A DNA stretch of 64,000 bases from Planctomycetota bacterium (GTDB lineage: Bacteria > Planctomycetota > B15-G4 > SIAN01): NCBI GenBank assembly GCA_028289345.1, contig JANQQL010000042.1, positions 248,001 through 312,000 on the forward strand, in the 5' to 3' direction. The notes beneath the pieces were generated by a model. It had not been told where the DNA came from and searched no databases. It worked only from the letters and a program-made list of their open reading frames with translations. The position numbers and the translations under genes are program-made. Shown here one piece after another: positions 27,901 to 36,497 of the stretch; the stretch's first letter is position 1; the number at the start of each line of letters is the position of its first letter.

Positions 27901-28101
27901 GAGGACCTTCGGTCGCGGATCCGTGCCCCGCATCGGGAGTCCGGATTCGGGCTCCCCACCGTTCCCGAAGCCATCCTCGGCTACCTGGAGGGCCAAGTCG
28001 AGGCGGCCCGCCGCCTGTTGCTCCAAGCGCCCCGCGACCTGGTCTATCGGGGAGCTGTCCTGGAGCGAATCATGGAGCCCCTCGACTCCGCGGGAAGCTG
28101 A
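24961..28101 (+). CDS. Membrane protein fused to a spermidine-synthase-like domain, with helical C-terminal tail
   Basis: 1046 residues. Residues 1 to about 480 contain many membrane helices of the kind found in fused MFS/spermidine synthase proteins (opening IVTLFFLVSGAAALVSQITF). The next part is a SAM-binding Rossmann domain: LVLGIGAGTTLGALANL, IDAVEIEPLVNRSLDFF, LHENDARTFVQGFEG and YDLILGDLFFPW. The usual catalytic Asp context of true polyamine synthases is changed, so polyamine formation is not assured. After about residue 780 comes a ~260-residue TPR-like helical tail not present in the second copy at 31242. The ATG at 24961 overlaps the previous gene by eight bases. A strong terminator follows 200 bases downstream. 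Confidence 0.86.
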   Translation: MSDEAGAARPASAGWDIGAIVTLFFLVSGAAALVSQITFLRAFVELFGSTSAALGATSGAFLTCLALGAWGVRSRADRSPNPLRLYAKLEALAALGGFAASFALGAFGGVSRWLAEGSVAGRMVAPWQYALALGAMLVPIAPLGATLPVLARLRQQDHRRSMAAGALQLANTVGAAGGVLLGSIVLVPSLGLRGSLATAASINAVVAIASFLLSRQATSKEAPLPTSRPEASDSPVNAAPFLIGTLGFGLLLVGLEVLLFRGVSQVSKGSFDSVAAFLAAFLVCHSLGTAVGMVVASNGARARTGFLVAAGCCAAAVLWALALLHQMASAQPWPLFAASQEALSHSGRIWAEAVMTILIAGPAAFFAGMVFPCVSQLQPRANLGFGRWVAWQSVCWTLGAALAGWLVPAWWLPGLGLRGALLVMAGIPLVAIVAAWMGDRELWSGRTVRATVATAIVAGVSMVPGKGAILRSEPLQFFRTGMHPGAELLAYGEGVLANVAVVASADGSKVLKVNNHLSLGGTGFNKIDAVQALLPSIMIESPERALVLGIGAGTTLGALANLQVPHIDAVEIEPLVNRSLDFFEADNGGVLAAVESGQVTLHENDARTFVQGFEGDPYDLILGDLFFPWQSEAGFLYTLEHFESVRDLLSPEGVFCQWLPGHQLGWEEIEIIGRTFSQVFRGTTMWLARPDFPYPVLGLIGGRRDFEIEVETLTERFENHAHRSLYERFGISDVHRLLSFYVGDDFLFRGPSPQRIESNTADQPWVEFLAARRTESEGVVALNNRRRLYEVKEDIVGRISTAGMSAKRRADLQMELAAASKVTAEIFRAATLRLAADANRSLPEAARQNDPEALELEAFQRLGVALLAHPDDPVILDHLADILTDRLRRRDYGSVITGTTSLMNDEEVGKLPRLQNLRGMALFLAGCTPEFADQLKDPLEKAATDFQEAYQADSDLVEAGIHYGMSAFLLHRDEEARAVLEDLRSRIRAPHRESGFGLPTVPEAILGYLEGQVEAARRLLLQAPRDLVYRGAVLERIMEPLDSAGS

Positions 28102-28453
28102 CTCCCGCCCCCGGCCAACCCGAGTGATCTTTCCCGAGAACTTTGGGGCGGCTCGGGGTAAGCTCCGCCGCCGCAGTTCGGATTCGCAGTAAAAGAAGGA
28201 CCGAGGGGGTGGTTTGCCAAGTCGAGCCATTCGCCGGCTTGGTGATGGGCCACCACTCCCGGATTGACGTTGCACCTCTTGATTTGACTACACCGCATTG
28301 CGCGACCCCTGCCTCCCCTGTCAGGGGTCGCGTTTCTTTTTTGCTCTCCCGGCGATTCACCCATCGGGTTTCGACGACGCCGAGTTCCCGGCGAACCGAG
28401 GAGCGAGACTCGCGAGCAGCGAGGAAGGGGGGAGCCTGATCGACGCCGAAGAA
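28102..28453. other. 352-bp intergenic region carrying a terminator
   Basis: No gene is supported. The only clear element is the intrinsic terminator at 28301-28343. A TTGACG at 28264 resembles a -35 box but lacks a good -10 partner at normal spacing. Open frames through this stretch are interrupted logically by the terminator. Confidence 0.5.
28301..28343 (+). terminator. Strong intrinsic terminator
   Basis: Perfect 11-base-pair stem (28301-28311 with 28322-28332) around a 10-base loop, followed by TTTCTTTTTT. It ends the + strand operon that includes the spermidine-synthase fusion gene and rules out starts upstream of it for the DUF6940 gene. Confidence 0.92.
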
Positions 28454-29074
28454 GTGCGAGTTGTCGGGCGCGACGGGACGAAGTGGCTGCGTGCCGGCTG
28501 GTTCCAGGGCGACCGCCGCCTGCGTTGGAAGGAAGTCGTCCAACGGTGGTGTTCCGGCTCGCCGAACCAGCTCGAGGCGTGGAACGAGTTCCTGGCTCGG
28601 GCGCCGTTCCCGGCCTACTTCTTCGAGACTCCGCCAACGACGTCGTCCGGAACCGACCAGTTCTTCGAATTCGTCTTGGTGGACGCGCCTTCGTTGGTGG
28701 CGGTAGCCCCCGATCCGCGCCCATTCTCCGAGGCGTTCCGCGCAGAGCCCCATGCGGGGGCCGTGATGTTTCCCAATCTCGGAGGAGATGCCGTCCTGGT
28801 CAGTCCGACCCCACAAGCCGACCTGGAGGCCTACACCCACTTGGCGGTGTTTCAGCGACGAGCCCCGGCCGAGCAGCGAGCGGAGTTTTGGCGAGTGGTC
28901 GGCGAAATGGTGGGGGAGGGATGGGGCGAAGCGCCACGATGGCTCAGCACCTCGGGACTCGGAGTGTTCTGGCTGCACATGCGACATGACACGTACCCGA
29001 AGTACTACACCTACGGGCCTTACCGCGACTTTCCGTTCCTGTCCACGGACCGCGAAGACGAGGCCGGGAGCTGA
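28454..29074 (+). CDS. DUF6940 family protein
   Basis: 206 residues, cytosolic by sequence. Family-like segments are EFLARAPFPAYFFETPP, VMFPNLGGDAVLVSP, YTHLAVFQRRAP and WLSTSGLGVFWLHMRHD followed by PKYYTYGPY. No activity is known for DUF6940. The GTG at 28454 is chosen because all longer in-frame starts would lie before or across the intrinsic terminator at 28301-28343; a strong purine-rich stretch (28422-28434) lies a little far upstream, so the start is approximate. It converges on the first DUF3604 gene. Confidence 0.82.
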   Translation: MRVVGRDGTKWLRAGWFQGDRRLRWKEVVQRWCSGSPNQLEAWNEFLARAPFPAYFFETPPTTSSGTDQFFEFVLVDAPSLVAVAPDPRPFSEAFRAEPHAGAVMFPNLGGDAVLVSPTPQADLEAYTHLAVFQRRAPAEQRAEFWRVVGEMVGEGWGEAPRWLSTSGLGVFWLHMRHDTYPKYYTYGPYRDFPFLSTDREDEAGS

Positions 29075-29114
29075 GTGGCCTTGCTGCCCGATGGGCGTCG
29101 TCTGTCGCTCGAAG

Positions 29115-31157
29115 TCATTCGACGAAGATCGGGCTGGACCAAGCCAGGGAACGGTCCCTTTGTTCGACGCGCAAATACACCACGTCGCCCGACGCGATCT
29201 CGGGATCTGGGAACGTGAAACTCGCCTCTCGAGTGCCTTCGCTTTCCAGCTTGCCGTAGGGAACGCCGTTCTTGACCAGGACCATCTCACGAATGTCGTC
29301 CGTGCCGATCACTCGGGCGAAGTAGGTGGAGTGAATGGTCGGAGGATTCTCCGGTGGCTGGAACGGGTGGACATGACCCATGGGTGTCGCCCCAAGAGTG
29401 AACTCGAGGTACATACGGGCACCGCTGGTTGCATAGGTCCGCCGCTGGCGTAGCGCCTGCAGCACGCCTTCGCGAGTTCGATCCGCGGTCAGGATGGCGA
29501 CCAGGCCCCCGGTGGCAGCGCGCCGATGGGCGAGGCCCGGGTGTCCGTCGTGGCTGTCTCCGGACCCCACGAATCCGAGTCGGTAGCCCCGGGCCAGGGC
29601 GTCCACCACGAAGGAGCCGGGACTGGGGTTACGAATGCCTGCAGGGGCGCCCATGGCTTCGGAGTTGCCGTGGACCGAGATGATCTCCACCACCGGTTCG
29701 ATGTCCGGCGGAGGAGCGAAGGACCAGTCCGTGGCGACCGGTCCGCCTCCGGTGTGATGGGCGATGGTGAGTGCGTCCTGACCCTTCAGCAGGTTCCAGA
29801 GCAGCTCTGGCGTTTCCGCTTCTTCGGCAATCGAACTGTGGATCTCTCCTTGATCGCGGAAGTAGAGAACATGGCGGTGACCGTACAACCAGCTGGTCCA
29901 TTCGAACCCGTGCAGAGTCAAGAAACAGCCGGGCTCGTGGAAGCGTCGAGTGACCTCTTGGATGGATTGCCAGAGCTCCGGGTTTTCATCCAGCATGCGC
30001 AGGCCAAAGTGATCGTGGTCCGTCAGCACGGCCAGGTCGAGGGCCGCCACGTCACGCGCGTATCGATAGAACTCTTCCGGAGTTCCGGTTCCATCGGAGT
30101 AGGTCGAGTGGCCGTGCAGATCTCCCCACAACATCGGTCGCGGATTGCTCGAAGCCACCATGGGGTTGCTCTCGCGAGTCGCGTCGCGGAACTCGGCGGT
30201 CACCAGGTGAACGCCCGACTCCTCGACCACGCCCTTCACTCGAACGGCGCCGCGGTCGGCTTTGCTAAGGGTGACCGACTCGGGAACTTTCAGTCCGCTG
30301 CTGGCGGACAGGGAGACTTCGCCGGTGAAGCGGGGGTCCACGTTCGAAAGAGAGTCCAAAAACGCGATGCTCACCCAGATCTCATCGCCCGTGCGAACGC
30401 TGGAAGGAACGAACACGACGAAGTCGGCTGCCGGTCGCGGGGTGATTCGGACTTTCAGGTCGCTGTCGATCAGCTTGCGGGTTCCATCACCGTCCCCGTC
30501 CACCCAAAGGAAGAAGTACTCCAAGCTTTCCGCGTATTGATCGGCGCGGGCCCCCCGACTCCCAGCTCCGTAAGTGATTCGAACCCGATCCCCTTCCGTC
30601 AGCGGAGCGCCTTCCAGGTGCAGGATGATCAGCTTGTTGCCGGCCGCTTGGAGCTGGAACTCCGCACCGGCGACTTCGCACTCCGCCGTGGTGAAACCTT
30701 CCAGTTCGGGCCATTCTGCTTGGGGCTCGCTCCAGCCCCAGAACGGTGAGATCTGGAGGTGGATGGACCCGCCGATCGCGATGCCTTCCGGCCCCGCGAA
30801 GTAGTCGATCACCCACTGACCGGAGGAGCCTGCCATGACCTCGGGGGCCTCGACAAATTCCGCCCGGCCTCCTCCATCGGAAGGGCCGTAATCGTGCACC
30901 GCGGTCACGGTTTCGTGAGTGTCGAGTCGGGCGGTCGGAGGAAGCGGGCGGCCGCGCCAAGTGAGTGGTTGTTCTGGGGATGACGGTTCCGCGGTCGTGG
31001 GGGAGGAGGGGCTTGTTGGTGGGTTGGGTGATTCCTCGGCACAGCACCACAGGCCGAGGACGAGGAGTGCGGGGACGACCACCACCAGTCCGGGCCTGAT
31101 CCTGGTTCTGTTTTCCACGGCCTTGGCTTCTCTCGGGGAAGGTTTCGGCGGACGCAT
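29115..31157 (-). CDS. DUF3604 / PHP-like metallohydrolase, exported
   Basis: 680 residues. ATG at 31157 with GGAG six bases upstream; one N-terminal hydrophobic segment (LVVVVPALLVLGLWCC) acts as signal or anchor, without a good lipobox. After a ~300-residue beta-rich region comes a PHP-like metal site: MLWGDLHGHSTYSDG, LAVLTDHDHFG, FLTLHGFEWTS, LTIAHHTGGG and FVGSGDSHDGHPG, which together supply the His/Asp ligands of a multinuclear centre. The C-terminus (QALRQRRTYATSGARMYLEF) is typical of DUF3604. The substrate is unknown; hydrolysis of a phosphoester or similar bond is inferred from the fold. It is divergent from the second spermidine-synthase fusion gene (84-base gap). Confidence 0.86.
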   Translation of the reverse strand: MRPPKPSPREAKAVENRTRIRPGLVVVVPALLVLGLWCCAEESPNPPTSPSSPTTAEPSSPEQPLTWRGRPLPPTARLDTHETVTAVHDYGPSDGGGRAEFVEAPEVMAGSSGQWVIDYFAGPEGIAIGGSIHLQISPFWGWSEPQAEWPELEGFTTAECEVAGAEFQLQAAGNKLIILHLEGAPLTEGDRVRITYGAGSRGARADQYAESLEYFFLWVDGDGDGTRKLIDSDLKVRITPRPAADFVVFVPSSVRTGDEIWVSIAFLDSLSNVDPRFTGEVSLSASSGLKVPESVTLSKADRGAVRVKGVVEESGVHLVTAEFRDATRESNPMVASSNPRPMLWGDLHGHSTYSDGTGTPEEFYRYARDVAALDLAVLTDHDHFGLRMLDENPELWQSIQEVTRRFHEPGCFLTLHGFEWTSWLYGHRHVLYFRDQGEIHSSIAEEAETPELLWNLLKGQDALTIAHHTGGGPVATDWSFAPPPDIEPVVEIISVHGNSEAMGAPAGIRNPSPGSFVVDALARGYRLGFVGSGDSHDGHPGLAHRRAATGGLVAILTADRTREGVLQALRQRRTYATSGARMYLEFTLGATPMGHVHPFQPPENPPTIHSTYFARVIGTDDIREMVLVKNGVPYGKLESEGTREASFTFPDPEIASGDVVYLRVEQRDRSLAWSSPIFVE

Positions 31158-31241
31158 CCCGTCTCCACGGTTCGTCAATCGGTCTCGGGACACTACGATC
31201 CTGCCCCTTGTTGCCTGGTCCCCGATCGCGAAGGAACCCTC

Positions 31242-33707
31242 TTGCCCCTCGTCTTGTTGCTTCTGTTCTTTTCCTCGGGACTGGCCACGCTGGTCTACGA
31301 GGTTACCTGGCTGAAACTGCTGGCGGGATCGCTTTCCAATTCCAGCCACGTCCTGTCCATGGTCTTGGCCGGGTTCTTGTTGGGGTTGGCGATGGGTTCA
31401 CGCCTTGCCAGCAAGCGCGAGGATCTTGCCCGTCGGCCGATTCGCACCTACGCCTGGCTCGAGTGCTCGATCTTCATCGGTGCGTTGGCGATGCCGTACT
31501 TGTTGAGAGGAATGTCCCAGGCGGCCCTGACGTTCCTGTCTCCGGAGCTAGCCCACGCGGTGAGACTGGTCGGTTGCGGTTCGCTGTTGTTCCTGGTCAC
31601 GATTCCTATGGGAGCGACCTTTCCGTTTCAGGTGGCCTCGTTCCAGGCGGCCCCCCAGCGAGCGTTGCGAGCATCCGCGTTCATCCTCGCCTTCCAGACC
31701 GCGGGAGGAATGTCAGGAGTCCTCCTCTCGGGCTTCTTCTGGCTGCCCGCGTTCGGCATTCACAACACTCACTACCTGGCGGTCAGCATCACAGGACTCG
31801 TTGCGGCCGGGGCTTGGGTGTTGTCGGTGCGCGAAGAAGAAGTCGAGGTCGATCCGCCGCTCCCCGATCAGGTTCCCGGGGTCGGAGGGATGCGCTTTGT
31901 CGCGTTATGCACCCTGGTGGGAGTGGTCGGCGGTGCGTCCCTGGCTCTCGAAGTGTTCTACACTCGAATCCTCAGTTTCTTCCTGCCGGACCTGGCCTGG
32001 TCATTCAGTGCGGTCCTCGGGGTCTATTTGCTGTGTCTGGCGCTTGGCGCGTTCTTGTCGACGCGCATGACCAAAGTCGGCGCCACCTTGCACGGGGCTT
32101 CCGTGCTGGCCCTTGTCGGCGCGTTCCTGGCCGTGGCGTCGTTGGCCACCCTGCCGTTTCTCTACGACTTGCTGCACTGGTTCGAAGAGAAGCCTTCGGG
32201 CGGGTTCGACGGGGGAGCATTTCTGATCGCTGCACTGGTGGGCTCGTTCGTCCTGGTGGCGCCAGCCGCCGTGTGCCTGGCCGCGTTCCTACCCCTCGGC
32301 ATTGGCTTGCTCGCTCCCGGTCGTGGAAGTTCTCCTTCGGCGGGAGTGGCGTTCAGCGTCAACTCCCTCGGTTCGTCGCTCGGAGCGCTGGTGGCCGGAC
32401 TGGTCCTGGTCCCGACCATTGGCATCAAGTGGGGAGTGGCGACGGTCGCCTTCCTGGTATTGAGCGGGGCGGTGGGTTTGTTCGTAGTCGCTTCTCGTGG
32501 TGAACGGCCTTCGAGAAACCACTGGATCATCGGTGGGACCGCGATGGCGTCGTTCTTCGGAATGACGATCGTGGCCGATTTGGATCGTCCCCTCATTCTG
32601 GACAGCGGGGTGTTTCAACGACGGCTGGCCACCAAGCTCGGACGACGACTGGTGGAAGTCCGCGAAGGCTCGGTGACCGTGGCTTCGGTCGTGGAAGAAC
32701 AAGGACAGCGAGTCCTGTTCAACGATGCGTTCCAGGCGGCAGGCACCAGCAGCAGTTATCAGTACATGAAGATGCTCGGCCACGTGCCCATGTTGCTGGC
32801 CGAGCAGCCCGAGGATGTCCTGGTCATCGCCTTTGGCACCGGAACCACCGCAGGATCAGTTTCCCGGCATGCCTCGGTGAAGCAGTTGACCTTGGTGGAG
32901 ATCTCTCCCGAAGTGCTGGAGCTGGCCCCGCATTTCGAGAGCTTCAACTTCGGCCTTCCCGAGCAAGCCCCTTCCCACCTCGAACTCGAGGTGCACGTCG
33001 ACGATGGACGCGCCTTCCTGCGCCGCACCGATCGAGAGTACGACGTGATCACTCTCGAACCGCTGTTTCCCCACACACCGGGAGCGGTGCACTTCTACAC
33101 CCGCGACTTCTTCGCTCTCACCCGAGAGCGCTTGAGCGACGGTGGGGTTCTCTGTCATTGGATCCCCCTCCATGGGCAGCCGATGATGTCATTTCTGTCG
33201 ATCCTCAAATCGTTCTCGGAGGTTTTCGCTGCTTACGACGTGTGCGTGTATGGCAGCAACGCCGTGCTCCTCGGATGGAACGGAGAGCGTCGTCTCGCCA
33301 CCCTCGAGGAAATGGAGCGACGGCGTCTCGAGCCCGACGTCCAGGCGGATCTTCAGGCGGCGGGGGTCGAGCGGTTGGAAGATGTCCTGGGAGCCTACGT
33401 CGCGCACGGCGAGTTGTTGAGCGAGAGCTTGCAGCCGATTCCGGGAGTCACCGATGACCGCCCGCGCATCCTCTACGCCGACGTTCGTCCCAACATTGAG
33501 CATCGTCTCTACCTTGCGGAAAGCCTGCGTTACCTGCTCAGCAAAGTGGCGGCCGAGATCCCGTGGACCCAGGGTTGGTCCGCGAGCCAGGCGGAGGGGT
33601 TAGAGATTGCGCGAGAAGTGAAGCTCCAGGCGATGAAACGTCACGCGGCTCGGGAAGAGCTGGACTACCAGGAGTATCACCGCACTGTTGGAAACGCCGC
33701 AGACTGA
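31242..33707 (+). CDS. Membrane protein fused to a spermidine-synthase-like domain (second copy)
   Basis: 821 residues. TTG start with AAGGA six bases upstream. The N-terminal half is multi-spanning and opens LVLLLLFFSSGLATLVYEVT, the typical entry of fused MFS/spermidine synthases; IPMGATFPFQVA and GVAFSVNSLGSSLGALVAGL mark later helices. The C-terminal half holds the SAM-binding fold (VLVIAFGTGTTAGSVSRH, LTLVEISPEVLELAPHF, HVDDGRAFLRRTDREYDVIT, VHFYTRDFFALTRERLSDGG). Unlike the copy at 24961 it has no long TPR tail. An aminopropyl transfer reaction is possible but the substrate is unknown. Confidence 0.87.
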   Translation: MPLVLLLLFFSSGLATLVYEVTWLKLLAGSLSNSSHVLSMVLAGFLLGLAMGSRLASKREDLARRPIRTYAWLECSIFIGALAMPYLLRGMSQAALTFLSPELAHAVRLVGCGSLLFLVTIPMGATFPFQVASFQAAPQRALRASAFILAFQTAGGMSGVLLSGFFWLPAFGIHNTHYLAVSITGLVAAGAWVLSVREEEVEVDPPLPDQVPGVGGMRFVALCTLVGVVGGASLALEVFYTRILSFFLPDLAWSFSAVLGVYLLCLALGAFLSTRMTKVGATLHGASVLALVGAFLAVASLATLPFLYDLLHWFEEKPSGGFDGGAFLIAALVGSFVLVAPAAVCLAAFLPLGIGLLAPGRGSSPSAGVAFSVNSLGSSLGALVAGLVLVPTIGIKWGVATVAFLVLSGAVGLFVVASRGERPSRNHWIIGGTAMASFFGMTIVADLDRPLILDSGVFQRRLATKLGRRLVEVREGSVTVASVVEEQGQRVLFNDAFQAAGTSSSYQYMKMLGHVPMLLAEQPEDVLVIAFGTGTTAGSVSRHASVKQLTLVEISPEVLELAPHFESFNFGLPEQAPSHLELEVHVDDGRAFLRRTDREYDVITLEPLFPHTPGAVHFYTRDFFALTRERLSDGGVLCHWIPLHGQPMMSFLSILKSFSEVFAAYDVCVYGSNAVLLGWNGERRLATLEEMERRRLEPDVQADLQAAGVERLEDVLGAYVAHGELLSESLQPIPGVTDDRPRILYADVRPNIEHRLYLAESLRYLLSKVAAEIPWTQGWSASQAEGLEIAREVKLQAMKRHAAREELDYQEYHRTVGNAAD

Positions 33708-34261
33708 GTTCTGTCGCAATCGGTGAGACACAGACGGTGGGGATTGAGTTCGACTCGCAAGGGAATGGCAACGACCAAGAGCTGGTCTCGCAACGTTGCC
33801 GCGAACAGGCTTTGGACGGTGGGTGCTCCAACACCTGATGAACACGGACCACGCCGGCATCGTCCAGACATGAAGAAGGCCCCGAGTCGCCGCCTCGGGG
33901 CCTAGGGGGGGGATTTTCACCCATAAGAGGGTGTTCATCACCGTCCCGGTGCTTCAAGGTACTGCTGGAGCGATGATGCCTGGCAGGTCCGTATTCTCCC
34001 CGGAATGGCGTGGTTTCATCAAGTGCTCTCCCCGCCTCCTTCCCCTCCCGGACATTCACCGAACAAGGAAATGGGGGTCCTGGCTCCTGGGATTTGCCGA
34101 TCTGTTTCAAATGACCGGACAAATCCGAAGGTGTTGTCCCCGGGGGATCCACTGCTCGAGGGCGGGGCGGTTTGTCGTTCCCCCGAAGTTCATCGAAGGG
34201 GACTTCCGAGGGAGCGTTCGGGGGACGCGCGGGCAATCCGGGATTCGACGTCCCAGTTGCA
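33708..34261. other. 554-bp convergent intergenic region
   Basis: Lies between two convergent stops. The only firm element is the hairpin at 33877-33903. A 12-codon open frame on the - strand (33905-33941) just before the hairpin has no gene downstream to regulate, so I do not call it a leader peptide. Nothing else is recognisable. Confidence 0.5.
33877..33903 (-). terminator. Hairpin terminator between convergent genes
   Basis: Perfect 10-base-pair stem AGGCCCCGAG / CTCGGGGCCT with a 7-base loop. On the - strand it is followed by a short pyrimidine-rich TTCTTCAT run, so it most likely ends the DUF3604 transcript from the right; it may also stop the + strand fusion gene. Confidence 0.75.
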
Positions 34262-36454
34262 TCAGTTCCGCGACCACCAGAGGGGGCTCGACCAAGCTCG
34301 GTGGTGATCGTCCTGGATGACCCGCACGTAATACGAATGAACGTTCTGGCGGTGATCCGGGGAAGGGTCCTGCCAAGTCAGGGAAACGACTTCCGAGTCG
34401 ACCTCCCGATCGAGCACCGCATGCCCCCCGTCTCGAAAAAGCGTGACTCGTCGAATCGTGGATGGCTTCCTTCGACCTTCGCCTGCGGCGATCGCGAAGA
34501 TTTCGAGCTCCGGAGCCACGTTCCCGGTCACCTCTTGTCCCATAGGAGAGCCGTCGGTGGTGCCGAACCAAAGGAACGTCCGGGAACCCGTGGTTGCATA
34601 CGTGCGCTTGGCGAGGAAGGCGTCGAACAAACGTTGCCGCAGCGGCGCCTGGCCCGGTTCGACGAACGCGAACCCCAGTCCTCCGCGGCTGTACCCGGTG
34701 ATTGAGCCGATGACACGAGATTGACTCAATCCATAGGCGTGGTTGTCACTCCCGGCAACGAAGCCGAAGCGGTAGCCCGCAGCAATCGCGTCTTGGACGC
34801 TGGCCCCTTGTTCCCGAGGACGTTGGGAAAGGGACTCTTGCTTCATGAAGTAGTCGGTCGCCGCGACGTTTTTCAGGTGCCGCTCCGAGGAGCCGTGGCG
34901 ATTGAAGATCTCGACCAGGGGCTGCGCGGGATCTTCGAGCTGGGGCCCCCAAGGAAACTTCTCGTGAGGCCAATCCTCGCGGGCCATGAGGGAATGATGG
35001 GGGATCGCCAACACGCGTCGCTCAGAATCGCGGATCGTTTCCAGCAGCACCTCGAGTTGCAGCGCGGGCTCCGGAGGCGGGGATTCTTCTCCTTTGGAGG
35101 GGCGATCGGTCCAGCCCGGATGCTCGGTGAACGTTTCGAACACGACATGGCGGTGCTGTCCGGCTTTGGACCACTCGTATGCCGCAAAGGCCACGAAGGA
35201 TTCTTCGTCGGGATCCGCTTGCTGTTGAAATCGGCGCGCGACTCGATTGGCGTGACGAAAACCGGCGTAGCGTCCGGCGATGTGGGGGACCACACCACCG
35301 AAGTCGTCGCCGCGGTCGAACAGCTGTTGCCAGCAAAGGACGGCGGGAATGGCGGCGTGGCCTCCCTCGGCGCAATGGCGCTGCAGGTCGCCCGCCATCA
35401 CCCGATAGTGGTGCTTCCAGTCCACCATCGTGGAGTTGCTGATTCCGACAATCGGCGCGTTCTCTTCGGAGGCCCCGCGGGTTGGCTCGAATCGAGCTTC
35501 GAGGGTTTGCCGACCTGGGGTGGCGAAAGAGGCGAAACCTCGGAAGGTTCCGCGATCGTCTGCCGTCACCACGACCGGGTCCGGAAGCACCGCCGCGGGG
35601 TCGGAGCTTGCGAAGGACAGCAACCCTTCGGCATTCTCCACGGTCAACACGTTGGCGAGGGGGCTGTCGTCCTTGCTTTGCTGGAGGATCACGGAAAAAG
35701 GAAAGGAGGATGCCGAGCGAGTGGTCAGAGGCAGGTGCACCGAGACGCTTTCCACACGCTCGCCGGTGAACAGAATCTCGCGACCGGTGGGGGCTTCGAA
35801 GGAGTACGTTCCCTGCCCTTCGGCGTCCGCGAATAAGACCACTTCCGGGCGACCAGGATGCCAGGGGACCGAGGCACCCGGGCTTCCTTGACTGCGGTCT
35901 CCCCATTGGACGAGGACCTGTTCCCCCTTTTTCCATCCTTTGGCGGCGGTGACTTGGAGCACCTGGCGCTGGGCGCTCCCACGGCTGACGCATTTCACTT
36001 CCAAATCGTCGCGCTCGCTTGCCACTCGTCGCGCACTCACGAAGTTTCGGGCGCTCGGGTCCTCCGTCTGGGGAGCCGGAAGGGGAAACGAGCGCAGAGC
36101 GCGACTGGGGCCGAGCAGGTATCCGGCGTTTTTGGTCAGGGCCGGATTGTCGACGTTGTCGGTCTGGTAACCGAACGCCAGTTGAAACCCGCCTCCCGCC
36201 GCAATCTTCGCGTCGAACTCAATGACGAGGCGGAAGGACCGGGTTCCCAATCCTTCCATGGACTCGTAGTCGGGCCAGCGGTGCAGGGGAAGCCGATCCG
36301 GCGGAATGGCAATCACCGAAGGTTCGACGGAGACCAATCGAACCACCGGTGAACCACCTTCCGGAGAGGTCGGCTCCGAAACCGCGAGCAATGTCCGCAA
36401 AGCGGCAAGGCCTGCAAGGAAATGAAGACAAGAAGGGAGCAATCCGAAGCTCAA
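34262..36454 (-). CDS. DUF3604-like exported protein with altered metal site
   Basis: About 730 residues. It shares the DUF3604 plan with the gene at 29115: a long beta-rich N-terminal part, then the PHP-like domain with FAAYEWSKAGQHRHVVF, LAIPHHSLM, EIFNRHGSSE, FVAGSDNHAYG and LAKRTYATTGSRTFLWFG. The first motif, GDLHxHS in the other copy, reads GDLQRHC here, and no TDHD motif follows, so part of the metal site is missing. The start is uncertain: TTG at 36454 gives a signal-like segment (PSCLHFLAGLAALRTLLA) just after the stop of the M49-type gene; no strong ribosome site is visible. Longer readings would overlap that gene. Confidence 0.77.
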   Translation of the reverse strand: MSFGLLPSCLHFLAGLAALRTLLAVSEPTSPEGGSPVVRLVSVEPSVIAIPPDRLPLHRWPDYESMEGLGTRSFRLVIEFDAKIAAGGGFQLAFGYQTDNVDNPALTKNAGYLLGPSRALRSFPLPAPQTEDPSARNFVSARRVASERDDLEVKCVSRGSAQRQVLQVTAAKGWKKGEQVLVQWGDRSQGSPGASVPWHPGRPEVVLFADAEGQGTYSFEAPTGREILFTGERVESVSVHLPLTTRSASSFPFSVILQQSKDDSPLANVLTVENAEGLLSFASSDPAAVLPDPVVVTADDRGTFRGFASFATPGRQTLEARFEPTRGASEENAPIVGISNSTMVDWKHHYRVMAGDLQRHCAEGGHAAIPAVLCWQQLFDRGDDFGGVVPHIAGRYAGFRHANRVARRFQQQADPDEESFVAFAAYEWSKAGQHRHVVFETFTEHPGWTDRPSKGEESPPPEPALQLEVLLETIRDSERRVLAIPHHSLMAREDWPHEKFPWGPQLEDPAQPLVEIFNRHGSSERHLKNVAATDYFMKQESLSQRPREQGASVQDAIAAGYRFGFVAGSDNHAYGLSQSRVIGSITGYSRGGLGFAFVEPGQAPLRQRLFDAFLAKRTYATTGSRTFLWFGTTDGSPMGQEVTGNVAPELEIFAIAAGEGRRKPSTIRRVTLFRDGGHAVLDREVDSEVVSLTWQDPSPDHRQNVHSYYVRVIQDDHHRAWSSPLWWSRN

Positions 36455-36497
36455 GCGAGAGTGGTGGAAGAAACTCAGGGGGAAATCCGGTCGGCCA

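Noticed and set aside
28298..28453. Extended N-terminus of the DUF6940 gene from a TTG at 28298
   Set aside because: The start would lie directly before an intrinsic terminator, and the added residues match nothing in the family.
33905..33941. Short leader peptide followed by a terminator hairpin, like an attenuator
   Set aside because: There is no gene downstream on that strand to regulate; the hairpin is better explained as the end of the DUF3604 transcript.
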